Shown piece after piece: positions 12,401-24,991 of a stretch of 64,000 nt of DNA (position 1 is its first letter; each line of letters starts with the position of its first letter). The stretch covers positions 124,001 to 188,000 of the forward strand of contig BDSI01000130.1 of NCBI GenBank assembly GCA_003117195.1, in the 5' to 3' direction. This DNA is from Eudorina sp. 2006-703-Eu-15. Lineage: Eukaryota; Chlorophyta; Chlorophyceae; Chlamydomonadales; Volvocaceae. The notes under the pieces are model-generated. The model worked only from the letters and a program-made list of their open reading frames with translations, made no database searches and was not told where the DNA came from. A program made the position numbers and the translations under genes.

Positions 12401-15400
12401 CCGCAACGCGTCCCGACGCGCGGGCCGTCGGTTTTCCACACACCTCCACCCCCACCTCCGCCACCTCCGCCTCGTGCTGCGCCCGCAGCGCCCGCAGGTC
12501 CGCCTCCCGCCGCGCCTCCGCCTCGGCGCGCGCCTCCGCCGCCTCCGCCTCGAACTGCGACCGCAGCGCCGCCGCCTGCGCCGCCAGCGCCGCCGCCGCG
12601 TGCGCCCTGGCCTCGTCCAGCGCCGCGTCCCGGAGTGCCAGCTCGGCCGCGAAGTGGGTGCGCAGCTCGGACAGCTGGGGCGGCGGGAAGAAGAGGACAA
12701 TACGGGTTGGGCCGGGATGGGGCTGGGAAACGACGGGACTTTACGATCCATCGTAAAGTCGTACCACCGTACCTGTGCCTGCAGCGCCGCCACCTCCGCG
12801 ACGTGCTCGTCCTTGAGGCGGCGCTCCGCAGCCGCCAGCGCCGCCTTCTGGGCCGCCGCCGCCGCGGCCGCGGACTCCGCAGCGGCCGCGGCGGCAGCGG
12901 TCTGCAGCGTCTCCGCCGCCAACGCGGCGCGCGCCTCCGCGGCCGACAGCGCGTCCTGGGTCTGTGCCAGCTGGCGGCCAAGGGCCTCGACTGCGGTGAT
13001 GAGGGCCAGGAAACAAAACGCTGGGATTAACTCAGGTCAAGCAAGCCACCAAACTGGCGAGTCGCGAGATGCCTCTCAGCCGCAGCCAGACGACAAGAAC
13101 ACCATCGGCATCATAATCATATAATCAGCAGGCGCACCACTACCACTGCACATCCATACTGGGCGATAGTGATACTCTAAGCTCAGCCCTGCAATACTGC
13201 TTCTCCGCATCCATGCAGCATGCTCTAACTGAAATGTGTGGCCGGGCGGGCGGGCCCCGCCCCGTGGACATCCCGCCGCACCTGCCCTCCGCGCCTCCGC
13301 CTCGGTGACGCGGGCCGCGGACAGCTGCGCCCTCAGCTCCGCCACCTCCGCCTGCTTGCTGCCCCAGGCGGCGCTCAGCTCCTCCTGCGGGGCCCCGAGA
13401 AACGGACAAGGTCGGGCCCATGCAGGTCGGGCCCATGCAGGTCAGGCCCATGCAGGTCAAGGGGCCACGTCGCTCACTGAGGCGCGGCCTTCAGAAGCGC
13501 CACCTCCTCTGATCAGTCTGACAGGCGCACCTGTTGCCGTATAGCCGTACCCGTACGCGTACCCGCGCCCGCACCGACAGCAGGATTCCTCAGGGTACCG
13601 CCATCGATATCAGGAACCCCTCAGCGGGCTGAGCGCCTCCCATTCACAATTGTCCAATGGCAAGCTTTCCATACCATCACTAATCCAGAACCCATCGCCC
13701 CGCGGTCGCGCGGTGCAGCTCTCTCTCTCCCTCTCTCATGACGTGGCCGATGGGGTCCCGCCACCCACCAGTTTGGCCTGAGCCGCCTGGGCCATCCGCG
13801 ACTCCGCCCGGGCCGCCTCAAGCTCTGCGTCGAAACTCGCCTGCGGTGTGGGAGAGGGGCAAGAGGGGCAATCCGGCTGGCCGGTAGGACTGTCGTTACA
13901 GAGGAGTCCGAACGACTGGAGAGTGCATCACCACACACAGGCTCAGTTTCCCTATACACAGCTTGATTCGGAATCTTGCCGTTTCGTTGCCTTTCTTATC
14001 TGCAGGTGGTTATGGCATACCGACTCCGCGGCGGGCTTCGTCACTGAGCAAACACGCACCACCACCACCCCAGGATGCTGCAAGCCCTGACCATCCCTGA
14101 CCATCCCAGACCATCCCAGACCATCCCAGACCATCCCAGACCATCCCAGACCATCCCAGACCTGGCTGTCCTGACCTGGGGTCAGTCTCTCCCCACCGCC
14201 ACGCATCCGCTCACTCAACACCCCACCCCACCCCACCCCACCCCACCCCACCCCACACGGTTATCCTCCCGCACACCTGCGACGCGCCCAGCAGCACAGC
14301 CAGCTGCGAGGTGGCCGCCATGGAGGCCTCCAGCTTGGCGCGCAGGTCCGCGGCGGCCACCTCACCGCCCTCCCGCTCCGCGGCGGCCGCCGCCAGCGCC
14401 GCCTCCTGCGCCGAGGCCCACGTCAGAGGATCACCTCCCCCGCGCATAGACTCGTTGCGGGATGCACTAGTGCTGATGGGGCAACCCGGCGCCCATCGAC
14501 CGGGTAAAACACGGCCTCTCCGGGTAGGTGCCTGGTCCACGCGTAAGACCAGCCCCAGGTTTAGTAGTAACATATGTACATATCCAGATACGGCGGCCGG
14601 GACTGGGTTTTCGCTTTCTGAGAGTGTAAGCAGTGCCTGTCGGGTGTCCCAGCGCGTGTAAAAATAGTTGAGGGACCGGTCTTCAACCCCGTATGACCCA
14701 TGGGTCGACTTGGCCATCCTCTCATTCCGCGCGCACCTTGGCGAGCCGCGCCTCCTCCGCCACGCGCTGCGCCTCCGCCCGTTGCTCCTGCAGCAGCGCC
14801 GCCGCCTCCTCCGCCGCGCGCTGCGCCTCCTCCATCTCCGCCTCGTGCGCCTCCGCCGCCGCCTCGATGGCCGCCTCCGCCGCCGCCAGGGACTCCGCTG
14901 CGGTCCGCCGCAGCTCCTGCGGATCGGGGGCCTTATCAGGTCACGTAGTCCGGTCGGTCACAGGAGAGGGGCCATGGTGGTCCGCAGTGCCGGTCGCCCA
15001 TGGTTGTCCGCCGTTCGCCGGTCGCAGTCATACCAGGTCATGTCAGTTAAGGTCATGTCAGGTAAGTCAAGGTCACGTCATGTCATGTCGAGGGTCACGC
15101 CATGTCGCAGGTCATCACGCCCCCGGGGGGTCAAGCCGAGGACCGCCGCGAGGGTCGGTGAACGTCGTCGCAGCGACGAGGGCCGGGGCCAGGGGGTGCA
15201 GGGCGCAAAGGTCACGTCTGGAAGGGCGGTGGAGGGCAGTCCAGGTGGTAAGAGGGCGGAAGCGGAGGCGACCGAAGTCGGTCCCGGCGCGACGCACTAC
15301 CCGCGGCTCCGCGGGTCCAACGGCAGTACACGGCATGTCATTTTTCACGCTTGCACGTTTCACATCGGCCGACATCTTGCACCCTGGCGGACAGGTCCGC

Positions 15401-18400
15401 ACCCTGGCGGCCATGCCCATATGCCCAAACCCGGGTGCGTCCCATTCACCGGGCATGCCGCGCTCCAATAGACCGTGTTGCTGTCCCCGCGAATCGCACA
15501 TCCCTGGAGTCCCCCCAAAGATACCATGAGACAACGAACGAACGAACGATTTCCCTACAGCCGCTCCACCCTTCCCGAAAACGTCCCCGGTGTTCCCAAC
15601 GCGCTCCTGCCTGCAGCTCCCGGGTGTGCTCCGCCCGCAGCGCCGCCAGCTGGTCCGCGTGCTGCCCCGCCGCCCGGGCCTGCTCGGCCGCGTGAGCGGC
15701 GGCCGCGGTGGCCGTCAGCCGCTGCAGCTCCTCCACCTGCGCGTGCTCACACACAGACAGATATGGTACTGGTGAGGAACAAGCAGCAGGAGGGGGCCAA
15801 GGCCCAAGGGCGAGGCGCCAGCAAAAATGGACCGCACCTGTGCCTGGGACGTGATCAGCGCCGCCGCCGCAGCCGACGCCCGCGCCTCCGCGGCCGCGAG
15901 CTGTTGCTGCAGGGCAGCCCGTGCGGCCTCGAACTCGAGTTGGCGCTGCGGGGCGGCGCAATTACGCCAGGGGACGTGGAAGGGTTCATTCAGGAGAATG
16001 GGGGAGTGGGTGTGGGGTGTCAGGCATCCGACCGCCAACTCAAACCCGCACCTACATAAATTATACGGCACTCAGAGAAGCCGATGGCCCTTGTCGCTCC
16101 CTCCCTCCCTTCCTCCCCTTCCCTCGCGTGGCCAGGCGGCTGGAAATTTGCAAACCCCACCTGCTGCTCGCGCGCCTCCGCCTCCGTCAGCGCTTGCTGG
16201 GCCACAGCCAGCTGCGACGCCAGGTCCTATGGAGCCAGAAATTGCGATGCGACATCAAGGAGGTTGTGGCTTTTGTTGACCGTTAGTACGACCTGTCACG
16301 ACCGTTTCCCTCGTTGCCTTTCCCGTTTCTCAGCTCATCGCAAGGGCAAGTCAATCTGCAGGTCTAGGTCTAAGAAACGTCGACTGGTGGTGCACGACAT
16401 GGTCTGGTTCAGTACTCCAGGTCACCATGTAGCAGTACCACCCACCATGTGACAGTACAATCGTAGTAGTAGTACACAACAACACTACGCGCCTAAACCT
16501 GTCATCCGGAACCCGTGTCGCGGCACCGCTCGCCCCTCCCTGCATGCATCGCATCCCATTTCCATTCCCATTTCCACTCCCTCCTCACCGCCAGCTGCTG
16601 TTGCGCCCGCGCCTCCGCCTCCGCCACCGCGCGCCGCTGCTCCGCGACCAGCGCCTCCTCCCGGGCCTGATGCTGCGCCCTCGTCTCCGCCAGCTGCCCT
16701 TGGAAGCGCGACACGATCCTCAGCGACTCCTCCTGTGCACGCGCGACAGTAAAGGACAACAGGTCAACGCCCCGCGGATGGAGGCCTTCCCCGAAAGCTG
16801 CGGCCCCGGGGACAGCCAGCAGCGCCTCGGAGGACGGAGCCACATCAGCGGGCCCCAAACACCGACAGCGCCCCGCACCCTCCCGCAGTCCGGTCTGGGC
16901 CTGTGGTTCGGTCCAACGCCACACACCCCGGAGGAGAGCACCAGGTATCGGCTCATGAGATGAGTATGACCAGGAGTGGCCGAGGAGTGGCACCATCAAC
17001 AGCCCTCCACGCCCGCCAGGAAGCCCCCACGAACTCAAACCGCGACGGCGCAGGCGCGTATCAGGCGCTGGCCATGCCCTACCCTGAGCGATTTGACCAG
17101 CTCCTGCTCGCGGCGCGCCAGCTGCGCCTCCATGTCCGCGGCGGCGGCGCCACCGGCGCTCCGCGCCTCCGCCAGCTGCGTCGCGTGGACCTCCGCGGCC
17201 CGCGCGGCGGTGGCCTCCATCTGGGACAGCGCGGCGGCCGCCGACACTCGAAGGTCCTGCGGCGCGATGCCGTACAGCACATATCGTTAGGCACTAGGCA
17301 CGCAAATACAGCGAGGGGCAGCCACCCAACGGTCACAGTCATCAGTACGCTGGTAAAGACATCCACATGTGGCGGTGAAAGGCGAAACCGAAGTGAAAAT
17401 CAAAATCAAATAGGTTTTGTTAAGCCCCCTACATCTTGTAGTCACGGAATCGGAGCTAGGGGCAGCCCGTCAGATAGTGAGGACACGATTGGGCGAGGGA
17501 GCCGCGGTGGCAGCTCCGCAGCCACACACCCCCCACCTGCACCTCCCGTCGGTGCTCAGCCCTCAGCGCCTCCACAGCCACCGCGTGTCCGGCCGCCAGC
17601 TGCACCACCGCGGCGCCCTGCGCCTCCTCCGCCTCCGACAGCCGTCGCTGCAGCGCGTCCACCTGTGTGCGACCAGGGTTCGCATCGAGTGTGTCCATGT
17701 GTGTTCGTACTTCGTAGGCAGGCAGAGCAGCAGTGCGTGACATTCAAGGGGCGTAGCTGAGCCCGGGAATAGCTTAGGGGCGTAGCTGAGCCCGCGTGTT
17801 TGTGTCTTATGTGTGTGTGTGTTTGAGTCGGCCCCCTTGGCCGGTGTGGACATGGTGTTGGTGTTGCGTCCATACGCGCCGCGAGACGACGCTTCGAGCC
17901 CACCAGTCGAGTACCGCCACGCGCATCATGCGTCGGCGCGCGGACAAGACCCTCAAGAGACCTCCGAGAGCCCGGTGGGCCCCACCATCACCAGCAAGGT
18001 GGGATGTAAATTCTGGAGCACCAGTGGGTGAGTTCGGTAACACCGCTGCCGCCTCCGCCGCCGCCGCACCTGGGCCTGGAGCGCCGCCTCCGCCTGCAGG
18101 GCCGCCGCCGCCTGTCCGGCCGCCTCCACCTCAGCCTGCGCCACAGAGCCCCGGGCGACCGCCAGCTGCGCTTGCATGTCCTGCCGCAGCGCGTCCAGCT
18201 CCAACTGGTTCTGCGAGTGCCCAGGGTCACAAAGCCCAAGAGGTGGTCAAAATCAGAATCAGTAAGAATCAGTAGTATGGTGTACAGGCCTGGGCGTGCT
18301 GGCACTGCGGGCGGGCGCGGTGGGCGGGCGGTGGTTGCACGGCATCCACGCAGCCCAACCGCGGTCCCCCTCTCCTCTCGAGGAGGAGAGTCCCACAATA

Positions 18401-20797
18401 CCGACCTGTCCCACATGCACACCGCGCCCCGGTCCCCATCTGTCCGTCAATCCCGCAATCCGCAGCCCCGGCGACGCACCTGCTGCTCGCGCGCATCGGC
18501 GTCCCGCAGGGCCTGTTGGGCGGCGTCCAGCCGCGCCGTCAGAGCCTGGCCGGAATGGTGGAAATATGACAAAAACGCCATAAAAACTCAAAACAAAATG
18601 CTTGCAGCCGTGACCTCAGATGCGCTTGTGGTCCTCTGATCAAACACGGATCTCAGAAGGAATGGGGCTGTGGCAAAATGCCATGAACGGTTGAAGGTTG
18701 GGTGAATGCAAGTCCCAAGTAAATGACGCGCATAGAGGCGATACCGTATCACGCTAGGCTCCCGACTCTAGAAAAATGCGTCAACCGTAGGTGCTGCTCC
18801 GTGTCCCTGCCCCTCCTCACCGCCAGTTGCTGCTGGAAGCGCGCCTCCGCCTCCGCCAGCGCCCGCCGCTGATCCGCCGCCAACGCGTCCTCCCGGGCCT
18901 TGTGCTGCCCGAGCGCCTCCTCCAGTCGCTCCTGAAACTGCGCCGCGATCTCCAGCTGCTCCAGCTGCACCCCACAAACCGACACGGGTTTCTTTGCTAA
19001 AATACATCAGCAGCATACTCCGTGTGAAGTACTAGCTCTTCCAGGTACCAGTGAGTACGTAGAGCTTAAAACAAACAATCGAGCACCTTGCAACCATGAA
19101 ACCAAGTAATCGCAGAAGAGCACTGCAACCAGCGGGGGAACCAGAGGGCTGACGTGGCTGTCGAAAAGTAACCAGACGGCAGGGTCGGCGCAGGAGGGCA
19201 CCTACCTCGAGCTCCTCCTGACGCTCGTCCAGCGCCTCCCGCCGCGCCGCCACCTCCTCCAATAAGCGCAGCTGCTGCTCCACCAGCCGCGCCTCGAATC
19301 GCCGCCGCGCCTCGGCCAGCGCCGCCTCGGCCTCCGTCAGCCCGCGCTCGTACTCCCGCCGCGCCGCCGCCAGCTCGCCCTCCGCCGACACCAGCCGCCC
19401 CTGCAGCGCCCGCTGCACCGCCTCCGCCTGCGCCAACGCGAGCTGCTGCGCCGCCGCCTGCTGCAGCTGCTGCTGCAGGGCCGCGTCGCTGTCCGCCACC
19501 TTGGCGGCGAGGGCCGCCAACTGAGCCTCCTGCGAAGCGTGTGAGAAGGTGTGAGAAGGTGTGGCACATTCGTGATGTGATGGAGTACTACCGTGCCAAG
19601 CTGCGACCGACCCACGGATAAAACTGGCGGAAACAGGCACCTCCAGGTCACGAAACACGGTACCGTAAACCCACCTCATGCCCCATTCGCAAGCCTTTTT
19701 TCATTTCCCATCCCGCTGCTTTCCTCGCTGCTCTCCTCATCCCTAACACGTGTCTCATCTCATCTCATCTCATCTCATCTCATCTCTCCGGGCGCCTACC
19801 CGTTTGCGCTCCACCTCGCACCTGTTGAGCGACGAGCGCCGCGATCCGCTGCGCCGCCGCCTCCTCCGCGCCAGCCCTGGCGGCCGCCAGCTCCGAAGCC
19901 ACAACGACGCCTTGACGGGCCCTGCGGCGAGACAGGATAGGCCCGAACGGGCGCGTAGGCGGCACGCTGGGTCGTTCTCGAGATCTCGACACGGGGTGGT
20001 GCTTGGAAAGCGGGCGAAGGGGCCGAGTCGTGCGGGACACAACGGGAGGGAAGACACCTTCGGTCCTTCCCTCCCGCCCGCGTTGGATCCCGCAGCTCGC
20101 GCGACGAGGCCGACTCCCGCACACACCAGCGGGAGTCTCTTATCTAAACACACTAGCGCGGGGTAGGTTGGCTGGTAAGTAGCTCGGGTCTTGATGGTTC
20201 GAGCGAGGTTGCCCAAACACTAGCGCTTTATGGTGTACTGAGGGGCACCAGTTCTTTTCCATCACCTGGTCCACCAACGCGCTGCCGGGAACCGGAACCG
20301 CATCCGCACCTGACCTCCTCCAGCTCCCGGCTGTGGCGCTCTGCCGCCTGCGTGAGCTGCAGCTCCAGCTCCGAGACCCGGCTCTGCGCCGCCGCGGCTG
20401 CCGCGGCCACGTTTCGCTGGTCCTCCACCAGGGCCGCGTACCTGCGCCCCCAGGAGCACGCGAACCGTGAGGGCGTCACGGATGTCGCCCGACGGGATGC
20501 GGGCGAGAGCAAAAAGATACAGCTGTACCGCAGTACAGCGGTGCCGGTATAACGCGATCCGAATATTTAATGTTCAAAGTTTTTTCTAGAGCCAAGCGGA
20601 ACCCACATCCGCTGGCGGTGCTCCAGCTCCGTCCGCAGCGCCTCGACCTCCCCGCTGAGCGAGCTCGCCACGTCCTCCAGCGCCGCGCCGCGCTCCGCCA
20701 TCTGCGCCGCGTGGGCCGCCTCCAGCGCCGCCACCTCCGCCGCGTGGGAGGCCGCCAGCGCGCCCAGCTCCCGCTGCAGCTGGTCCTCTGCGATGGC
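9442..20797 (-). CDS. Giant coiled-coil protein, at least 21 exons and 1520 residues, N-terminus not found
   Basis: Exons (all phase-consistent): 20607-20797, 20310-20441, 19822-19921, 19206-19529, 18821-18964, 18480-18545, 18070-18210, 17537-17662, 17083-17256, 16589-16732, 16161-16226, 15838-15945, 15611-15736, 14737-14916, 14277-14405, 13769-13840, 13282-13384, 12773-12990, 12444-12674, 11828-11908, 9442-11148. The first 20 encode about 950 residues of nearly unbroken Ala/Glu/Arg/Gln-rich heptads (for example QQLALAQAEAVQRALQGRL), i.e. a long rod. The last exon (568 residues) is disordered, with Gly, Ala and Gln tracts, and ends in a hydrophobic helix (YAWAAVVASLPLALA) that might be a membrane contact. 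Most exons are multiples of three and start in phase 0. Exons 5-9 and 10-14 are a tandem duplication. One intron appears to use a GC donor (CAG/GCAGGA at 15605-15610). No family is recognised; a cytoskeletal, centrosomal or flagellar scaffold is inference only. The 5' exon must lie above 20.8 kb. Confidence 0.8.
14091..14160. repeat. 10-bp tandem repeat, 7 copies
   Basis: CCATCCCAGA repeats (first copy CCATCCCTGA) lie in a coiled-coil gene intron. A CCCCA pentamer run follows at about 14217-14256. Confidence 0.95.
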
Positions 20798-23700
20798 CTG
20801 CCCGGGGGGGACAAGGTCCGCGGCGACAAGGTCCGGGGCGATAAGGTCCGGGGCGACAAGGTCCGCGGCGACAAGGTCCGGGGCGACAAGGTCCGCGGCG
20901 ATAAGGTCCGGGGCGACAAGGTCCGGGGCGACAAGGTCCGGGGCGACAAGGTCCGGGGCGACAAGGTCCGGGGCGACAAGGTCCGGGGCGACAAGGTCCG
21001 GGGCGACAAGGTCCGGGGCGACAAGGTGCGGGGCGACAAGGTCCGGGGCGACAAGGTCCGCCCCGCCCCGTTACATCCCGGGGAGAGCGCCGGCAGTGGG
21101 GTGCGGTGTGAGGTGAGGTCGTACAAAGTCGGAAACCGACCTTGCGGCGACCCCGATAAGCACGCAGTACCCGTTCGTAGTTGCGTACATACCAGACGAA
21201 AAAACGGGCGGCGCAGCTCCGTTCCGTATTACCCTGGAAGACGGCTACAACAGCTTTCAACATGTAGAGTCAGCTGAATTCAGCAGGGTTTAGGCGAGCT
21301 GGATTAAATTGCGAGTTCAGTGGTGACGGAAAAGCATCTGCAATGGTGGGGTATGTCGAACAAGGGGTGAGTAAGTTGTAAGGTCCTAAAACCATACGGT
21401 ACTAGTACCAGTTTATAAGGACCGTCCAGCCGCCGGTTTGAAGTCCTACAACTTATAAATTGTCAATCATACCTAATTGCCGCACATACACACTCATGGT
21501 AATTTTCACTCATCGGCATAGCCAAGTTACGTTGCGCGACCTCACCTGCTCACCAGAGCGAAAAGACAGAGATAAATATGACAGAACGATAGTCATGCAG
21601 CACTAATATAAAGAAAATTAAAAATAGGCATGTTGCGTGCTATCAAAACAGTACTGGCCGTGCCGTCTCGTCCAATGCTTTCAAAATGTCTTCCATTCTA
21701 AAGTACCGTTGGTCAGTTCGGAGCCAGGTTCCGTGACAGGAAGTCTCCCAGCCCAAACTGCAGGCGTGGTGAGCCACAGTCGATATCAGTATCGACCCGT
21801 TTCGTGTAAATTCCCTTTTGGGTCAAGTACGACCTACGGAGGTCAAGCAGGCATCGACTCGGAAGCATAGTCAAGCATAGCGAGGCGAATCGAGCGGAGC
21901 GAAGCGTAGAGATAGGAGGTCATTGCGAACGGATTGCCTGGGTGCGTGGACGCAGGGCGCAGACGAGGGGCCCGCGCGCTGCGGGGTACGGCAACTGCCG
22001 GGAGGCCTGGCGTGCGCGGCGCACATGCGCAGCGCTTCTTTGACTGCCGTAGTTCTGACATCACCATGAGGCCGTGCCCCCTCTTCCAAGATACGGTAGT
22101 GGCCTCTAGTCCCCGACCCACCCGCCGTCGCGGGCCGGTCCAGAGGCGTCCGGTGCACAACTCGGGGACCCGGGTCTCCTTTTCTTCACGCCGGGTGAAG
22201 GGTTCCAAACACGTGCAGCCGGGGCGGAGACCCATGTGTGTTCCGGTGGACCATGATTTGGGAAATTGGGTAAACTGGCATCGCGGTCAGCCACTGGCGC
22301 AACTTGCAACGGGTTGGAGTGGGGGATGGGCCCGAGACGCTTTGGGGCCGGGAGTGGGACCGCTTTCAGCACCTTGGGTGGGGCAGCCAGGGATCGGGAC
22401 GCCGAGCTCTTGAGCTCTTGGTATGGCCGGGATGGGAGTGCCGACCATCGCCCCGCCTTGATCTTGCCATCACGGCAGTTGTACACAATAAAGCGCGCGT
22501 GGTGCCGTTTCGCGTGCTGGTAGACTGCGACGCGCCCCACGCGCCCTCCCTCCTCCCTGTCAGCGCCCGACTGGCATGGACGACGGATCCGGGGCCCAGC
22601 AGCCAGCACGGTAATCCCCACCTGGGTCAGTGCCTGACCCGAATGGCCCGCCCGCTGGCTCGACCTCTCAACGCAGCCCTCGGGGGCCATTTCGGCTCCC
22701 CTTAATTCAATCATCGCCCGGCAACGATGCGAGGAAGGAGCCTTGCGTGATTAATCCAGCCTTGAACAACACGCCTCTAACCAACGTTAAGGCACGAACG
22801 CAGGCCCCGTGTGGCCGTGTCGCGACCCCACCGTGGGCAAAGCCCCCGGGGCCGTGGGGCGTACAGAGCTACGCCGGGCGGGCTATCCGCCCGCCGTGCC
22901 GACCGTTGCCGGCCGGAAGTTTCAGACATATCTTCATACGGCGTACACCGTTAAAAAGCGCGCCTGCTAAAGCAGCTTCCTTAATTAGATTTAGAAGCCT
23001 AGATTCCTAAGACATCTAATGCCCTGGACGACGCGGGCTCTGGGCGAGATCACCACGGGGTGGATCGTGGATGCCGGGGGCGCATGGGCTGTCCCCCGCT
23101 TGGTGATTCGCCCTCCTCAGCCCCACGTCAGCCGCCCGTCCCCCTATAGCGCTTTTCCCAGCGGCCAGCCTGACAGCTCGTGACAAGCGCGCGAGCACCG
23201 CCATCCTCACCACCATCGACAACTAACGCACTCATGCCACCCATGCCGCGAACAAGACCTTGCTCACTGCGCCGAGCCATCCCCACCTCCGCGGATCGCA
23301 CCCGCCGCCTGTCCCCCCTCCTCCTAAGTTAAGATCCACCATAACCCCTGGAGCCCTCCCTCCGCCTCCTCCGCCACCTCCTCCGGCTCCCAACCACCAG
23401 TCCACCCCCCCACCCCAACATCACGGCTGCCAGCCCAGCCCACGGCGCCGTAGGTCTCGGTCTCTAGTGTGCGGCAGAGGTGGGGAGGCGGCCGTTGTTG
23501 ACCGGCCAACCCGGGGTGGGCGCGGGGCGCGGGCCGTGGGGCATCATAGCCTGCCCCCAGGGACCCGCAACAACTGCCCCCCCCCAGCACGCCACCAGGA
23601 GCCGAGGCTCCCTCCCTCCCTCACACCCGGGAGGTGGAGGAGCATGCGGACAGGTTCCCCGACGGCGCAAAAGAGAGAGAAGGGACAAGTTCTGATACGA

Positions 23701-24991
23701 GTGTCCAAAGGTGCTCCAAGCTGCGAGCCCGCCCGCGCGCCCGCCCGCCCTGACCCCCTACCTCCCGCCGCCACCGCCGCAGGCCCCACCTGTACACGCG
23801 CGCAGCGGCGGCCACCCCCTCCGCAGCCACTCCCTCCGCGCCGATGCTTCCGCGCACAACTCCACCTTTCCAGCGGTTTTCATTCCATCGATCTTCTGCA
23901 GTGAAATTTTGCCAGTTGAGTTCGCGCATCGAAATCCAAAGCACACCGGAATGAAAGAAGATAAAGCAGGACAGGCGCGTCAGGGGCAGGGCTCTGCGTG
24001 GATCCGCCCCGAAACCCGCAGCGGCGAACCGCGTCGACAGATCTGATCTGATCTGGGTGGTGTGGGCCCCAACGGAGGGCCTGGGCGGGCCACCGACGGC
24101 GTCTGCCCCCAGCTCCCCGAGGCGTCACCACCACACGAGCGACATCCTTTGGGGTGCCGCCCCCTCCCTCCTCCTCGGTTGCACACCCTCCCCCCCCACC
24201 ACACACACACACACACACAGACACTGCGCGGTGCACAACCGCACGAACAAATCGCGACGGTGTCCGTATGCACGACAGACGCTCAGACAGCTTCCACAAG
24301 TGCGAGAAACACACATGATTTCATCGCCAACACAACACGCGCCAAACAAGTACCGACCCGCCGTCCCAGGCGGGCCCCACCCACCCCCACGGCGCCGGCG
24401 GTGCCCGCCCCGCCCCCATCCTACAACCCACGGCGCCGGCGGTGCCCGCCCCGCCCCGCCCCGCCTACACCTGAACCGCCGCCACGCACTCAACTAAACA
24501 ACCACCAACCGGTCCTCCCCGCCCTTCCCGCCTTGTACGACATCCACGTGTGGAGATAACAACGCCTCAACGCGGCCTCACAGGTCACCGCGAGGTGCAG
24601 AATGTCGTAGTGTGAAACGTGCCCTCCAATCGGCAATCTCCGACGCCCCGAGGTCCATCGGGCCATGGGGTCCATCGCCGCGCGGATCCGGTCCTTCCCT
24701 CCTTCCTTCCCAACCCGAAACTCCGTTTCCCGTCCGCAAACGCTTCGCCTTCCGAATTCCGGGTCCAGGTCCTCCGGGACCGCACAAATAATCTCACCCC
24801 GCCCAGCATTTTCCCCCTCGCCCAAACCTCGCCCCTACTCAGCAACCCTCGTCGCCCCGCGCGTCCTCTCCGCGCGACCTCACGAATCCCCGGAGGCAGC
24901 CGAGGGGCTGGCGGGGGGGTTATATAAGAAATTGGTAGACATACTTATACTGCGCTGCTGCCAGGGCAAACGGCGGGGGTTGTCAAGTAGT
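20798..24991. other. 4.2 kb without a supportable gene
   Basis: It should contain the missing 5' exon(s) and promoter of the coiled-coil gene and the 3' UTR of CEP19, both minus strand. The 21.3-21.7 kb part is relatively AT-rich. 22-24.9 kb is GC-rich with Pro/Arg-rich shadow frames only. No tRNA, rRNA or transposase signature seen. Confidence 0.4.
20811..21060. repeat. 15-bp minisatellite, about 16 copies
   Basis: The unit GGGGCGACAAGGTCC, with GCGG and GATAAG variants, begins 14 bp upstream (on the minus strand) of the first recognisable coiled-coil exon. Because 15 is a multiple of three it stays open in all frames, which creates long artefactual ORFs on both strands. Confidence 0.95.

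Noticed and set aside
20476..21126. Long frames on both strands made of 5-residue repeats (for example RTLSP)
   Set aside because: The 15-bp minisatellite is open in all frames; no sign of real coding.
23260..23904. 214-codon plus frame rich in Pro/Arg
   Set aside because: GC-rich shadow frame with no signal, domain or splice partner.
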